Shown in pieces: positions 15,224-23,639 of a stretch of 27,323 bases of DNA. The stretch comes from Azoarcus sp. GTDB lineage: Bacteria > Pseudomonadota > Gammaproteobacteria > Burkholderiales > Rhodocyclaceae. The stretch lies in NCBI GenBank assembly GCA_023230755.1, contig JALNWS010000033.1, positions 1 to 27,323 on the forward strand, in the 5' to 3' direction. The notes under the pieces were generated by a model. It did not search any database and was not told where the DNA came from. It saw only the letters and a program-made list of their open reading frames with translations. The first letter of the stretch is position 1, and each line of letters starts with the position of its first letter. The position numbers and the translations under genes are program-made.

Positions 15224-16291
15224 ATGGCACAACAACCTCATCCGTCGGCCACAGGCCCATTCGCCGGGCTAGAGCTCCTCTCCTCAGCCGTCGTGCTGAT
15301 CGACGAGAAGCTCATTGTCCGTTACATCAACCCCGGCGCCGAAAACCTCTTCGCCATCAGCCGCCGCAAGCTGATAGGCCACCCCTTGTCGCGCCTGCTC
15401 GGCGAACCTCCCGGACTCGGCACCGCGCTGCATAACGCCCTGCGTACCAGCTGGAGCTACACCGGTCAGGATCTGAAGATCCAGCGTACCGAAACCGCCG
15501 TAATCCACCTCGACTGCACAGTCAGTCCGATTGATGCGACCGGGGTGCACCTGCTTCTGGAGTTTCGGCCAATCGACGCGCAATTGCGCGTGGCGCGCGA
15601 GGAGCAGTTATTGCAGCAACAGCAAGCCAATCGAGAGCTCATCCGCAACCTCGCGCATGAAATCAAGAACCCGCTGGGGGGCATTCGCGGCTCTGCGCAG
15701 TTGCTGGAACGTGAGCTCGCTGATCCCCTGCTGCGCGAATACACCGAAGTGATCATCGCCGAGGCCGATCGTCTGCAGGACCTCATGAACCGCCTGCTGA
15801 CGTCGCACAGCATGATGCGCCCTGCGCAGCTCAATATTCACGACGTGCTCGAACGCGTCCGCCGCCTCATCCTGGCCGAGTTCCCCAACCTCATCATTCG
15901 TCGCGACTACGACACGAGTCTTCCCGAGCTTTCCGCAGATCGCGAGCAGCTGATTCAGGCCATTCTCAACATTACCCGCAACGCGGCGCAGGCGCTCGAT
16001 GGCTGCGGCGAGATTGTTCTGCGCTCCCGGGTGGCCCGTCAGGTGACGCTGGCCAAACGCCGCTTCAAGCTGGCACTGGAATTGCAAGTAATCGACAACG
16101 GCCCCGGGATCCCGGATGAGATCCGCGACAAGATCTTCTATCCGCTGGTATCGGGACGCAACGGCGGGAGCGGCCTTGGCCTGTCACTGGCACAGAGTTT
16201 CGTGGAGCAGCACCAGGGCATGATCGATGTCGACAGCCACCCGGGGCGCACCTGCTTCACCATTCTGATTCCGATTACCGAGCGGGCCTGA
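15224..16291 (+). CDS. ntrB: Nitrogen regulation sensor histidine kinase NtrB
   Basis: The 355-residue cytoplasmic kinase/phosphatase starts with a PAS domain (about 12-120; LSSAVVLIDEKLIVRYINPG). A HisKA domain follows with the H-box RNLAHEIKNPLGGIRGS, where His145 is the phosphorylation site. The HATPase domain has an N-box (NITRNAAQAL), G1 (DNGPGIPDE) and G2 (GGSGLGLSLAQ). No transmembrane segments are present, as expected for NtrB, which is controlled by PII (GlnB). The ntrC start is 40 bases downstream, so the two are an operon. It lies downstream of glnA and DUF4124, the classical glnA-ntrBC order. Confidence 0.96.
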   Translation: MAQQPHPSATGPFAGLELLSSAVVLIDEKLIVRYINPGAENLFAISRRKLIGHPLSRLLGEPPGLGTALHNALRTSWSYTGQDLKIQRTETAVIHLDCTVSPIDATGVHLLLEFRPIDAQLRVAREEQLLQQQQANRELIRNLAHEIKNPLGGIRGSAQLLERELADPLLREYTEVIIAEADRLQDLMNRLLTSHSMMRPAQLNIHDVLERVRRLILAEFPNLIIRRDYDTSLPELSADREQLIQAILNITRNAAQALDGCGEIVLRSRVARQVTLAKRRFKLALELQVIDNGPGIPDEIRDKIFYPLVSGRNGGSGLGLSLAQSFVEQHQGMIDVDSHPGRTCFTILIPITERA

Positions 16292-16331
16292 GCATGCGCA
16301 CAGCCGCCCGCACCAAATAAGTGCATACATT

Positions 16332-17759
16332 ATGAATACTGTCTGGATCATCGATGACGATCGCTCCATCCGCTGGGTCCTGGAGAAAGCACTCAGCCGT
16401 GAGGAGATCAACCACCGCAGCTTCGCCTCCGCGAACGAAGCGCTGGAGGAGCTCGAATCGTCCAGCCAGCCGCCCAACGTCATGCTCTCGGATATCAGGA
16501 TGCCTGGTGAATCGGGCCTGACCCTGCTGCAACGGGTCAAGACCCGCTTCCCTGACGTGCCGGTCATCATCATGACTGCCTACTCGGACCTGGAAAGCGC
16601 GGTATCGGCCTTCCAGGGTGGCGCCTTCGAATACCTGCCCAAGCCGTTCGACGTAGACCAGGCTGTTGCGCTCGTCCGTCGTGCGCTGGAGCAAAGTCCG
16701 CACCAGGAAAGTGCGGAAGAGGAGACCACCGTTGCGCCAGAGATCCTTGGCCAGGCGCCGTCGATGCAGGAAGTTTTCCGCGCCATCGGACGCCTGTCCC
16801 AGTCCCATGCGACGGTGATGATCAATGGCGAGTCCGGCACCGGCAAGGAGCTCGTTGCGCGCGCGCTACATCGTCACAGTCCGCGGCGGGATGCGCCCTT
16901 CATCGCGATCAACACGGCAGCAATTCCGCGCGACCTGCTCGAATCCGAGCTGTTCGGCCATGAGCGCGGCGCCTTCACCGGCGCGGCCACGCAACGTCGC
17001 GGCCGTTTCGAACAGGCCGCCGACGGCACACTCTTCCTCGACGAAATCGGTGACATGCCGTCGGAGCTCCAGACCCGCCTGCTGCGGGTTCTGTCGGACG
17101 GGAACTTCTACCGGGTCGGCGGCCACCAACCCATCCGCGCCAATGTGCGCGTGATCGCGGCAACCCACCAGGATCTGGAAGAACGCGTCCGTCAGGGCCT
17201 GTTCCGCGAAGACCTGTTCCATCGCCTCAACGTCATTCGCCTGCGCCTGCCGCCCTTGCGCGAGCGGCGCGAAGACGTTCCCATTCTGGTGCGCCACTTC
17301 CTGCTGCGCAGCGCGCATGAGCTCAGCGTCGAGAGCAAGCGCATTTCGGAAGCCGCGCAAAAATACCTGCAGGCCATGCCCTTCCCGGGTAATGTCCGCC
17401 AACTCGAAAATCTGTGCCACTGGCTGACGGTGATGGCGCCCGGCCAGGTCATCGAGGTGGCAGATTTACCGCCTGAGATGCGTGACCAGCCAATGCGGGA
17501 GTCGCCGGTCAACTGGGTTGACGGCCTTGGCCTTGAGGCTGACCGCCTGATCTCGACCGCACCGGGCGAAGTGTTCGACCGCCTGACCAAGGAGTTCGAG
17601 CGCACCCTCATCCGGCGCGCACTGACGGCAACCGGAGGACGCCGCATTGAGGCCGCCCAACTGCTCGGGATAGGACGCAACACCATCACCCGCAAGATCC
17701 AGGACTTGGGCATGGACGAGGATCGCGCGCCCGCCGCGAACGCCGGTCACGAGGGCTGA
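16332..17759 (+). CDS. ntrC: Nitrogen regulation response regulator NtrC
   Basis: The 475-residue sigma54 enhancer-binding activator has a receiver domain (1-120) with Asp54 (MLSDIRMPG) as phospho-acceptor and Lys104 in the YLPKPFD loop. A central AAA+ domain has Walker A GESGTGKE (166-173), the sigma54-contact loop GAFTGA (213-218) and Walker B LFLDEIGD (234-241). It ends with a Fis-type HTH (GRRIEAAQLLGIGRNTITRKIQDL region). The GAFTGA loop is intact, so sigma54 activation is expected. Its likely target is the NtrC site and -24/-12 promoter upstream of glnA in this window. The order and spacing with ntrB support cotranscription. Confidence 0.97.
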   Translation: MNTVWIIDDDRSIRWVLEKALSREEINHRSFASANEALEELESSSQPPNVMLSDIRMPGESGLTLLQRVKTRFPDVPVIIMTAYSDLESAVSAFQGGAFEYLPKPFDVDQAVALVRRALEQSPHQESAEEETTVAPEILGQAPSMQEVFRAIGRLSQSHATVMINGESGTGKELVARALHRHSPRRDAPFIAINTAAIPRDLLESELFGHERGAFTGAATQRRGRFEQAADGTLFLDEIGDMPSELQTRLLRVLSDGNFYRVGGHQPIRANVRVIAATHQDLEERVRQGLFREDLFHRLNVIRLRLPPLRERREDVPILVRHFLLRSAHELSVESKRISEAAQKYLQAMPFPGNVRQLENLCHWLTVMAPGQVIEVADLPPEMRDQPMRESPVNWVDGLGLEADRLISTAPGEVFDRLTKEFERTLIRRALTATGGRRIEAAQLLGIGRNTITRKIQDLGMDEDRAPAANAGHEG

Positions 17760-17811
17760 ACCGACACCGTAGGGGCGAAGGTCTCGTAGATGACCGCAAG
17801 ATGAAGGATAA

Positions 17812-17835
17812 TCCCGGGCCAACTGCCACCCGGGA
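17812..17835 (+). other. Stem-loop ahead of birA
   Basis: TCCCGGG/CCCGGGA forms a perfect 7-bp stem around a 10-base loop. It ends eight bases before the TTG start at 17844 and would bury the only purine-rich stretch near it. There is no T-tract, so it is a poor terminator; it may modulate birA translation. Confidence 0.4.
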
Positions 17836-17843
17836 CGATCCGC

Positions 17844-18653
17844 TTGAGCTCTCTTCCTGACAATACCCCGCCTGATCTGTCAGCACTGTCTGCTGCGCTG
17901 GGTTCGCTCGCGCACGATTTCAGCGTGCGCTGGCTGGACACCTGCGTGTCGACCAATACCGAGCTGATGGCTCACCCCCCGGCGGACGACGGACGGATTC
18001 ACGTGCTGGTCACCAGCGCGCAAACCGGGGGACGCGGCAGACGTGGACGGCAGTGGCTGTCCTGGCCCGGGCGCAGCCTGACCTTCTCCTCGCTGTGGCG
18101 CTTCATGCCGGGCGCCCCCGTCCCGGCCGGTCTGTCACTTGTAGTCGGCCTCGCGCTTGCACTCACCTGCGAGAAGCTCGGGGTTGAAGGTGTACAGCTG
18201 AAGTGGCCAAATGACGTTCTCGTCCACGGACACAAGCTGGCAGGCGTACTTGTCGAGCTGATCCCGGGACGCGCGCGCTCGATGGCTGCCGTCATCGGCA
18301 TCGGCATCAATATCGAGCTCCCGCCCGGTGTGCATATTCCGGAACAGGCTGGCATCAGCGATCTGACTCGCGAACTGGGGCGCACCCCCAGCCGCGAAAT
18401 CCTGCTCGGCCTCGTGCTGACCGAACTCCATGGGCTGTTCCAGACCTATGCCGTCGCCGGTTTCGACGCCTTGCGTGGCGCCTGGGAACAGCACAATGCC
18501 TTTGCCAACCTGCCAGTCAGGATCAGCGGTGAAGGCAAGGACGTCGTCGGCACCTGTGTCGGCGTGGATGAAGATGGCGCACTGCTGATCCGGAGTGACA
18601 GCGGCGTGGTCCGCATTCTGTCGGGCGAAGTCTCACTGAGGCCAAACACATGA
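17844..18653 (+). CDS. birA: Biotin--[acetyl-CoA-carboxylase] ligase (no repressor domain)
   Basis: The 269-residue enzyme activates biotin with ATP and attaches it to the acetyl-CoA carboxylase carrier protein. The N-terminus lacks the winged-helix repressor domain of E. coli BirA. Catalytic motifs are present: the biotinyl-AMP loop QTGGRGRRGRQWLSWPG (about residues 60-76), LKWPNDVLVHGHKLAGVLVE (about 123-142), and GIGINIELP. A C-terminal SH3-like domain follows (GTCVGVDEDGALLIRSD). The reading frame opens just upstream at a TGA and contains no ATG, so TTG at 17844 is the best start. The ribosome-binding site is weak and lies in a hairpin. The stop overlaps the coaX start (ATGA), so the two cofactor genes are translationally coupled. 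Confidence 0.94.
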   Translation: MSSLPDNTPPDLSALSAALGSLAHDFSVRWLDTCVSTNTELMAHPPADDGRIHVLVTSAQTGGRGRRGRQWLSWPGRSLTFSSLWRFMPGAPVPAGLSLVVGLALALTCEKLGVEGVQLKWPNDVLVHGHKLAGVLVELIPGRARSMAAVIGIGINIELPPGVHIPEQAGISDLTRELGRTPSREILLGLVLTELHGLFQTYAVAGFDALRGAWEQHNAFANLPVRISGEGKDVVGTCVGVDEDGALLIRSDSGVVRILSGEVSLRPNT

Positions 18654-19366
18654 CGCTTCTGATCGATGCCGGCAACACCCGGATCAAATGGCGCCTGTCA
18701 GGCACGACGAATCCGGTCGAAGGCGCCTGCGAGCACGATCAGCTCGATGCGCTCGATGCCGTCCTTGCGACCACCCCCGACATCCACCGCATTATCGGTG
18801 CCAACGTGGCGGGCCCCTTGGTAGGTGGACGGATTGGCGCGCTCGCCGCAAAGCGCGGCATCACCCCCGAGTGGATCACGCCGGGGGCCAGGCATTGCGG
18901 CGTACGCAACCTTTACCATCGACCAGCTCAACTCGGCGCAGATCGATGGGCGGCGTTGATTGGCGCGCGCTCGCAGCACCTTCATGCCTGTCTCGTGGTA
19001 ATGGCCGGCACCGCCACGACTATCGATCTGCTCGACGCCTCTGGCGACTTTCTCGGTGGGCTGATTCTGCCCGGCGTCGAGCTGATGCAACGGGCGCTGA
19101 CGTCGAACACTGCACAACTGCCGCTACTGGCAGGCCAGTACAGTGTCACACCGCGTAGTACGGCAGACGCCATTCTTTCTGGCTGCCTGCACGCACAGGC
19201 GGGTGCGGTGGAGCGGATGTTCCGCCAGATCGAATCCGCTGACGGCGCATGCTGCCTGCTCGGCGGGGGGGCCGCCGATGCATTTGCCAACCTGCTGCCC
19301 GTGCCCGTGCAACGGGTCGATAACCTCGTTCTCGACGGACTCGCCCGCATCGCCCGGGAGGCCTGA
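18650..19366 (+). CDS. coaX: Type III pantothenate kinase
   Basis: The 238-residue CoaX is an ASKHA-fold kinase for the first step of coenzyme A synthesis. It does not depend on the PanK-I fold and is typically not inhibited by CoA. Motifs seen are the phosphate-1 loop LLIDAGNTRIKW (residues 3-14), the GADRWAALIGA segment (pantothenate/dimer region), phosphate-2 VMAGTATTIDLLD, and GGLILPGVELMQRAL. The C-terminus has the adenosine loop LLGGGAADAF. The ATG overlaps the birA stop. With coaE three genes on, two CoA-pathway enzymes are in this run. A short 88-base gap separates it from the SPOR protein. Confidence 0.95.
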   Translation: MTLLIDAGNTRIKWRLSGTTNPVEGACEHDQLDALDAVLATTPDIHRIIGANVAGPLVGGRIGALAAKRGITPEWITPGARHCGVRNLYHRPAQLGADRWAALIGARSQHLHACLVVMAGTATTIDLLDASGDFLGGLILPGVELMQRALTSNTAQLPLLAGQYSVTPRSTADAILSGCLHAQAGAVERMFRQIESADGACCLLGGGAADAFANLLPVPVQRVDNLVLDGLARIAREA

Positions 19367-19454
19367 GATGCGGCGGACACAGCATCCATGCGCTGCGTTT
19401 GCAGCAATATCTGCAGACTTATTCACTTTGTCCCTGATCGGGTAAGCTTCGGAC

Positions 19455-20159
19455 ATGACGACCTTGCGTTTTCTGTTCATCCTGCTGGTCATTCTCAATG
19501 CGTTGGCTTTCGGCGCGCTCAAGGGCTGGTTCGGCTTTGCGCCGCCAGCCGGTGAGCCGGAGCGCATCACCAACCAGCTCCACCCCGACCGAATCAAGAT
19601 GCTGACGCCGACATCCGCCCCCGAGGACAAGGCGGCAACTGAGACGCCCGCTGCACCCGAGCCCGCGCCCCCACCTGACGTGGTTGCACCGCCGCAGGAA
19701 CCGCCCCCCGTTGCCGCAGCGCTCATTTGCAGGGCGTGGTCGGGCCTCAATGCCTCGGATGCCGATCGGCTGAGCGCCCGCCTTGCCGCAGCGGGAATGA
19801 CGCCCAGACAACGCAGCGTCGAAGTCCCATCATCGTGGTGGGTACGCATTCCACCACAACCCAACCGGGATGCGGCGGATCGGCAGGCCCGGGCATTGCG
19901 CGCCAAAGGCGTCGACGATCTTTTCATCGTTCAGGAGGCCGGCCCCAATCAGTTCGCAATTTCGCTCGGCCTGTTCAAGACCGAAGCTTCGTCCAGGCTG
20001 CATCTGTCGCAATTGCGGGCAAAAGGGGTTCGTGGCGCAGGCATCGCCACGCGCACTACGATCGAGTACCGGATTGAAGTCGATGGCGAAGAAGCACAAC
20101 TGACGCCCATTGCCGACGACGAAGCGCTGACGCGGCACCTCACGGGCTGTTCGCCGTGA
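19455..20159 (+). CDS. SPOR-domain inner-membrane protein
   Basis: The 234-residue protein has one N-terminal transmembrane helix (LRFLFILLVILNALAFGAL) that acts as a signal anchor. A proline/alanine-rich periplasmic linker follows (about 55-90). The C-terminal SPOR domain (about 140-215) has the typical WWVRIPP, A-x-ALRAKGV and FAISLGLFKTEASSRLHLSQLRAKG pattern. SPOR domains bind denuded septal peptidoglycan, so the protein probably acts in the cell envelope at division. The zapD gene two positions on strengthens a division context. The stop overlaps the coaE GTG start (GTGA), indicating one operon. No specific named homologue is assigned. Confidence 0.85.
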   Translation: MTTLRFLFILLVILNALAFGALKGWFGFAPPAGEPERITNQLHPDRIKMLTPTSAPEDKAATETPAAPEPAPPPDVVAPPQEPPPVAAALICRAWSGLNASDADRLSARLAAAGMTPRQRSVEVPSSWWVRIPPQPNRDAADRQARALRAKGVDDLFIVQEAGPNQFAISLGLFKTEASSRLHLSQLRAKGVRGAGIATRTTIEYRIEVDGEEAQLTPIADDEALTRHLTGCSP

Positions 20160-20767
20160 GCGCCAAATGCCCGATCATCATCGGCCTGACGGGCGGCATT
20201 GGCAGTGGAAAGAGTGCCGCGGCTTCACGCTTTGCCTCACACGGCATTGTGGTGGTGGACACCGACCTGATCGCGCACGACCTGACCGGCTGTGACGGCG
20301 AGGCCATTCCCCGCATTATTGAGGCCTTCGGCCCTGAGATGGTCACTCCCGAGCGCCGCCTCGATCGCCCCCGGATGCGCAATCTGGTCTTCACGGAACC
20401 GGCGGCCCGCAAGCGTCTCGAACACATCCTGCACCCGATGATCCGGGCTGAAAGCGAACGTCAATGCGCACGGGCATCCAGCCCTTACGTCATCCTCGCC
20501 GTACCGCTACTGATCGAATCGGGCACCTACCGCGAACGATGTAGCCGCGTGTGCGTCGTCGATTGCCCGGAAAACGTGCAGATCGAGCGCGTTCGCACGC
20601 GCAACGGACTGAGCGAAGACGAAGTCCGCGCCATCATTGCGACCCAGATCAGCCGTGCCGCCAGACTTGCCGCCGCCGACGACGTGATCGACAACAGCGG
20701 TACCCTGAAAGCGCTGGACGCACAGGTCGACGTGTTGCACGCGTCCTACCTCGCGCTTGCTGGCTGA
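20156..20767 (+). CDS. coaE: Dephospho-CoA kinase
   Basis: The 203-residue P-loop kinase catalyses the last step of CoA synthesis, phosphorylating the 3'-hydroxyl of dephospho-CoA. The P-loop is GLTGGIGSGKSAAA (about residues 9-22). VVDTDLIAHDLT follows and contains the substrate Asp pair. The lid/CoA domain contains RPRMRNLVFTEPAARKRLEHILHP, and VVDCPENVQIERVRTRNGLSEDEV is the usual late segment. Translation starts at GTG 20156, overlapping the SPOR stop by four bases. The zapD gene follows after about 100 bases, and the order coaE-zapD-yacG is conserved in beta- and gammaproteobacteria. Confidence 0.96.
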   Translation: MSAKCPIIIGLTGGIGSGKSAAASRFASHGIVVVDTDLIAHDLTGCDGEAIPRIIEAFGPEMVTPERRLDRPRMRNLVFTEPAARKRLEHILHPMIRAESERQCARASSPYVILAVPLLIESGTYRERCSRVCVVDCPENVQIERVRTRNGLSEDEVRAIIATQISRAARLAAADDVIDNSGTLKALDAQVDVLHASYLALAG

Positions 20768-20869
20768 AGCCGCAAATCCCGGTTGCCAGCCTTTGGCCAA
20801 AGCGTCTTCGACCCCTGTGCTATCATCGTCCGCTAACCCGGTACTTCCACCAGCCTTCGGAACGTGTGC

Positions 20870-21625
20870 GTGATCAGCTACGAATATCCTCTCAATGAGC
20901 GTATCCGCACTCTGCTGCGCCTTGAGGACCTGTTTCGCAAACATGCCCATTTTTGCGGCAGTGATGCCCCACTCGACCACCATGTCGGCCTGCTGAGCCT
21001 GTTCGAGATTCTCGATGTGGCCGGCCGCGCCGATCTCAAGGTCGATCTCGTTCAGGAACTTGAACGCCAGCGCCAGATCCTGATCTCTTTTCGCAACAAC
21101 CCGGATATCTCGGAAGAGGCCTTGTCGGGCGCGCTCTACGAGATCGAGCAGGCCTCGTCCGGGCTGCTCGCGATGGCGGGCAAGATCGGGCAGTATCTGC
21201 GCGAGAATGAATGGCTGATGGGCATCCGCAGCCGTGCGGCGATTCCCGGTGGCGTATGCCAGTTCGACCTGCCGTCCTACCATTTCTGGCTCAGCCGCGA
21301 CGCCGACGCACGCCGGCGCGACCTCGACACCTGGGCGCGACCGATGGCGCCAATACGCAGCGGGCTCGAGATCGTCCTGCGTTTGCTGCGCAGCAGTGGC
21401 CGCCCCGAAGAACTGCGGGCCAAGGCCGGTACCTTTCAGATGACGATGGCAGGGCGCACCGCGCAAATGTTGCGCATTCGCATCCCCCGCCAGGAGCCTG
21501 TCATCCCCGAGATCAGTGCCAACAAGTACGCGCTCAACATCCGCTTCATGCTGCCCGAAACCGTCGTGCGACCGCGCGTCGCCGAACGTGACATTCCCTT
21601 TGAACTGACCTTCTGCAGCCTGTGA
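20870..21625 (+). CDS. zapD: Cell division protein ZapD
   Basis: The protein is about 251 residues and spans the full ZapD (DUF1342/YacF) family. It begins with the signature ISYEYPLNERIRTLLRLEDLF (residues 2-22). Later it shows LEIVLRLLRSSG and the C-terminal NKYALNIRFM region that holds beta-strands of the fold. ZapD cross-links FtsZ filaments at the division ring in the cytoplasm. GTG codons lie at 20864 and 20870; I prefer 20870 because GGAA sits about seven bases upstream and the protein then starts directly before the conserved ISYEYP. The stop overlaps the yacG GTG start, so translation is coupled. Confidence 0.94.
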   Translation: MISYEYPLNERIRTLLRLEDLFRKHAHFCGSDAPLDHHVGLLSLFEILDVAGRADLKVDLVQELERQRQILISFRNNPDISEEALSGALYEIEQASSGLLAMAGKIGQYLRENEWLMGIRSRAAIPGGVCQFDLPSYHFWLSRDADARRRDLDTWARPMAPIRSGLEIVLRLLRSSGRPEELRAKAGTFQMTMAGRTAQMLRIRIPRQEPVIPEISANKYALNIRFMLPETVVRPRVAERDIPFELTFCSL

Positions 21626-21816
21626 CCAAATCCGACTCCACTCCACGCGTGGTCCGCTGTCCACAGTGCGGAAAGATGACCGAATGGCGTACCGATAACC
21701 GCTTCCGCCCCTTCTGCTCCGAACGCTGCAAACAGCTCGACCTCGGTGCATGGGCATCGGAAAGCTATCGCGTTCCGACCTCCCCGCCAGACGCCGGCGA
21801 CGATACGCCCTCCTAG
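21622..21816 (+). CDS. yacG: DNA gyrase inhibitor YacG (zinc protein)
   Basis: The 64-residue protein has the complete YacG zinc ribbon: Cys-x2-Cys (VRCPQCGK) and Cys-x3-Cys (RPFCSERCKQLDLG) with 15 residues between. The trailing DLGAWASESYRVP is the conserved C-terminal segment that contacts the gyrase B subunit. YacG binds GyrB and lowers DNA gyrase activity. GTG at 21622 overlaps the zapD stop. Its own TAG (21814-21816) overlaps the TAG of the convergent Nudix gene (21813-21815), so no terminator can separate the two transcription units here. Confidence 0.95.
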   Translation: MTKSDSTPRVVRCPQCGKMTEWRTDNRFRPFCSERCKQLDLGAWASESYRVPTSPPDAGDDTPS

Positions 21817-22766
21817 ATCTGGCTCTGCACGCGCCAGCAGGACCGGATCGCCGCCACACCATGTGCTCCTGCGAGGCGGGCGTCCGACATGTCGGCATCG
21901 TCCATTCCGCCCAGAGCCAGAACCGGCATCGGCAAGTCGGCACTCAACCTGGCAAATGCGTCCCAACCCAGCGCAGCCTGTCCCGGATGGCTGAGCGTCT
22001 CCTTCACCGGCCCCAGCAGCGCGTAATCGAGCCCCAGTGCGGCAGCGTGTTCAAGTTCCTCACGGCTGTGGCATGAGGCCCCGACCCACTCGAACGACGG
22101 CCGCCGTGTCATGTCCGCGAGCCGGCGGGCAGGCAGATGCACCCCGTCCGCACCGCACGCATCCGCCAGCGCCCCGTCATCATTGATCACCACCAGCGCA
22201 CCACACGCATGTGCGCGACGCACGACCTCCGCTGCAAATTCGCAACGTTCGTGCGCAGAAAGCCCCGATTCGCGCACCTGCACCATCCCCAACCCTTGTG
22301 CCAGAGCCTTGTCCAGCGCATCGAGCTGGGCGGAAACCCCCATTGTCAGCGCGCAGGTGATTCCCATCTTGCGCGGCAGACGCAGCGCCTTCAGGATCGG
22401 ACCGTTTGCCGGCAGCATGGGCGAACGGTCGACCTGGCCCGGTCGCACCCAGGCGAGCGCACTGTGTACATGTTCGTTCACCGTGCCCTGCCATTGCGGT
22501 ACTTCGAAAAAATGCAGGCGCACATGAGCATGCTCATAGACGTGCTCCCGCAACAGCCACGGATGGAGGCGTTCGACACGGATCCCGAGTTCCTCGTAGA
22601 GCTCCCGTTTCAGCGCCTCAGCTGGCGTTTCGCCAGCCTCGACCTTGCCACCCGGAAACTCCCAGTAACCTGGATAGAAGGTTCCGGGCGCACGTTGTCC
22701 GATGAGAAAGCAGCCGTCCTCGCGCGTGATGACACCCGCAGCCACATTGACCACCTTCGTCACCAT
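21813..22766 (-). CDS. Nudix hydrolase (MutT-like) fused to a thiamine-phosphate-synthase-like (TenI/ThiE) domain
   Basis: The 317-residue protein has an N-terminal Nudix domain (1-130). It carries a perfect Nudix box, G40-x5-E46-x7-REL-x-EELG, and the preceding QRAPGTFYPGYWEFPGGK typical of MutT 8-oxo-dGTP hydrolases. The C-terminal half (about 140-317) is a TIM-barrel ThiE/TenI-like domain with GLGMVQVRE, VVINDDGALADACGADGVHLP, GASCHSREELEHAAALGLDYALLGPV and ALGGM. This fusion is a known beta/gammaproteobacterial architecture. MutT activity (removal of oxidised dGTP) is likely. Whether the barrel makes thiamine phosphate or is a degenerate paralogue cannot be decided by eye. It starts three bases after the upstream ATPase stop. 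Confidence 0.92.
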   Translation of the reverse strand: MVTKVVNVAAGVITREDGCFLIGQRAPGTFYPGYWEFPGGKVEAGETPAEALKRELYEELGIRVERLHPWLLREHVYEHAHVRLHFFEVPQWQGTVNEHVHSALAWVRPGQVDRSPMLPANGPILKALRLPRKMGITCALTMGVSAQLDALDKALAQGLGMVQVRESGLSAHERCEFAAEVVRRAHACGALVVINDDGALADACGADGVHLPARRLADMTRRPSFEWVGASCHSREELEHAAALGLDYALLGPVKETLSHPGQAALGWDAFARLSADLPMPVLALGGMDDADMSDARLAGAHGVAAIRSCWRVQSQI

Positions 22767-22769
22767 CCT

Positions 22770-23639
22770 TCAGCCCTCCAGCTGACCCGCGTAGTCACGG
22801 GCAAACTGCCAGGCGACCCGCCCGGAACGCGATCCGCGCATTAACGCCCACTGCAGGGCCTCCTGCCGAGCAGCAGCAAGCTTGCGCTTTGATACGCCAA
22901 AGGACCGGAGCCAGTGCTCGACGATGTCGAGGTACTCGTCCTGAGCGAAAGGATAGAACGAGATCCAGAGGCCGAAGCGTTCGGAGAGCGACACTTTTTC
23001 TTCCACCGCCTCGCCCGGATGAACCTCGCCATCCACGTGCCGCGCCTGAAGGTTCTCGTCGTGATACTCGGGCATCAGGTGGCGACGGTTCGAGGTCGCA
23101 TACAGCAATACATTGTCGGACACCGCCGATACCGATCCGTCCAGCACACTCTTGAGCGCCTTGTACGCGCCCTCACCTTCCTCAAAGGAAAGGTCGTCGC
23201 AGAACACGATGAAACGCTCGGGGCGACCGGCCAGCATCTCCATGATCTCGGGCAGATCAACCAGGTCCGCCTTGTCCACTTCGACGACGCGCAATCCCTG
23301 TTCGGCGTACTCGTTGAGCAAGGCCTTGATCAGGGATGATTTGCCGGTACCGCGCGCGCCGGTCAACAGCACATTGTTGGCCCGTTTTCCGCTGAGAAAC
23401 TGTCGCGTATTGCGGTCGATGCGAGCCTTCTGGTCGTCGATGTCCTGCAAATCTTGCAGACGAATCCCATGCGGCACGCCTACCGCCTGCAAACTCCCCC
23501 GTCCATGACGCCGGCGCCACAAAAACGCGTGTGCCGCAGCCCAGTCGGGCGGCTCCGCCGGCCCCGGCAGTATCGCCTCGAGCCGCTCGAGCACCCGCTC
23601 CGCCCTGCAGATGAGGGCGCTGAGTTCATTCATTTCCAT
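22770..23639 (-). CDS. DUF815-family P-loop AAA ATPase
   Basis: The 289-residue protein carries Walker A LLTGARGTGKSSL (residues 91-103, Lys100) and Walker B-like RFIVFCDDLSFEEGE (about 142-156). Sensor-1-type LLYATSNRRHLMPE and SERFGLWISFYPF follow, all characteristic of DUF815. Family members are cytoplasmic ATPases of unknown function, common in proteobacteria beside a Nudix/MutT gene as here. ATG at 23639 or ATG at 23633 may be used; both overlap the stop of the 37-residue membrane protein upstream. That overlap suggests a functional pairing of a small membrane anchor with the ATPase. No frameshift or missing catalytic residue was noticed. Confidence 0.88.
   Translation of the reverse strand: MEMNELSALICRAERVLERLEAILPGPAEPPDWAAAHAFLWRRRHGRGSLQAVGVPHGIRLQDLQDIDDQKARIDRNTRQFLSGKRANNVLLTGARGTGKSSLIKALLNEYAEQGLRVVEVDKADLVDLPEIMEMLAGRPERFIVFCDDLSFEEGEGAYKALKSVLDGSVSAVSDNVLLYATSNRRHLMPEYHDENLQARHVDGEVHPGEAVEEKVSLSERFGLWISFYPFAQDEYLDIVEHWLRSFGVSKRKLAAARQEALQWALMRGSRSGRVAWQFARDYAGQLEG

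Noticed and set aside
20507..21943. Long open frame (478 codons) on the minus strand across coaE, zapD and yacG
   Set aside because: It lies opposite three clearly recognised overlapping genes, has no recognisable domain and reflects the high GC bias at third codon positions.
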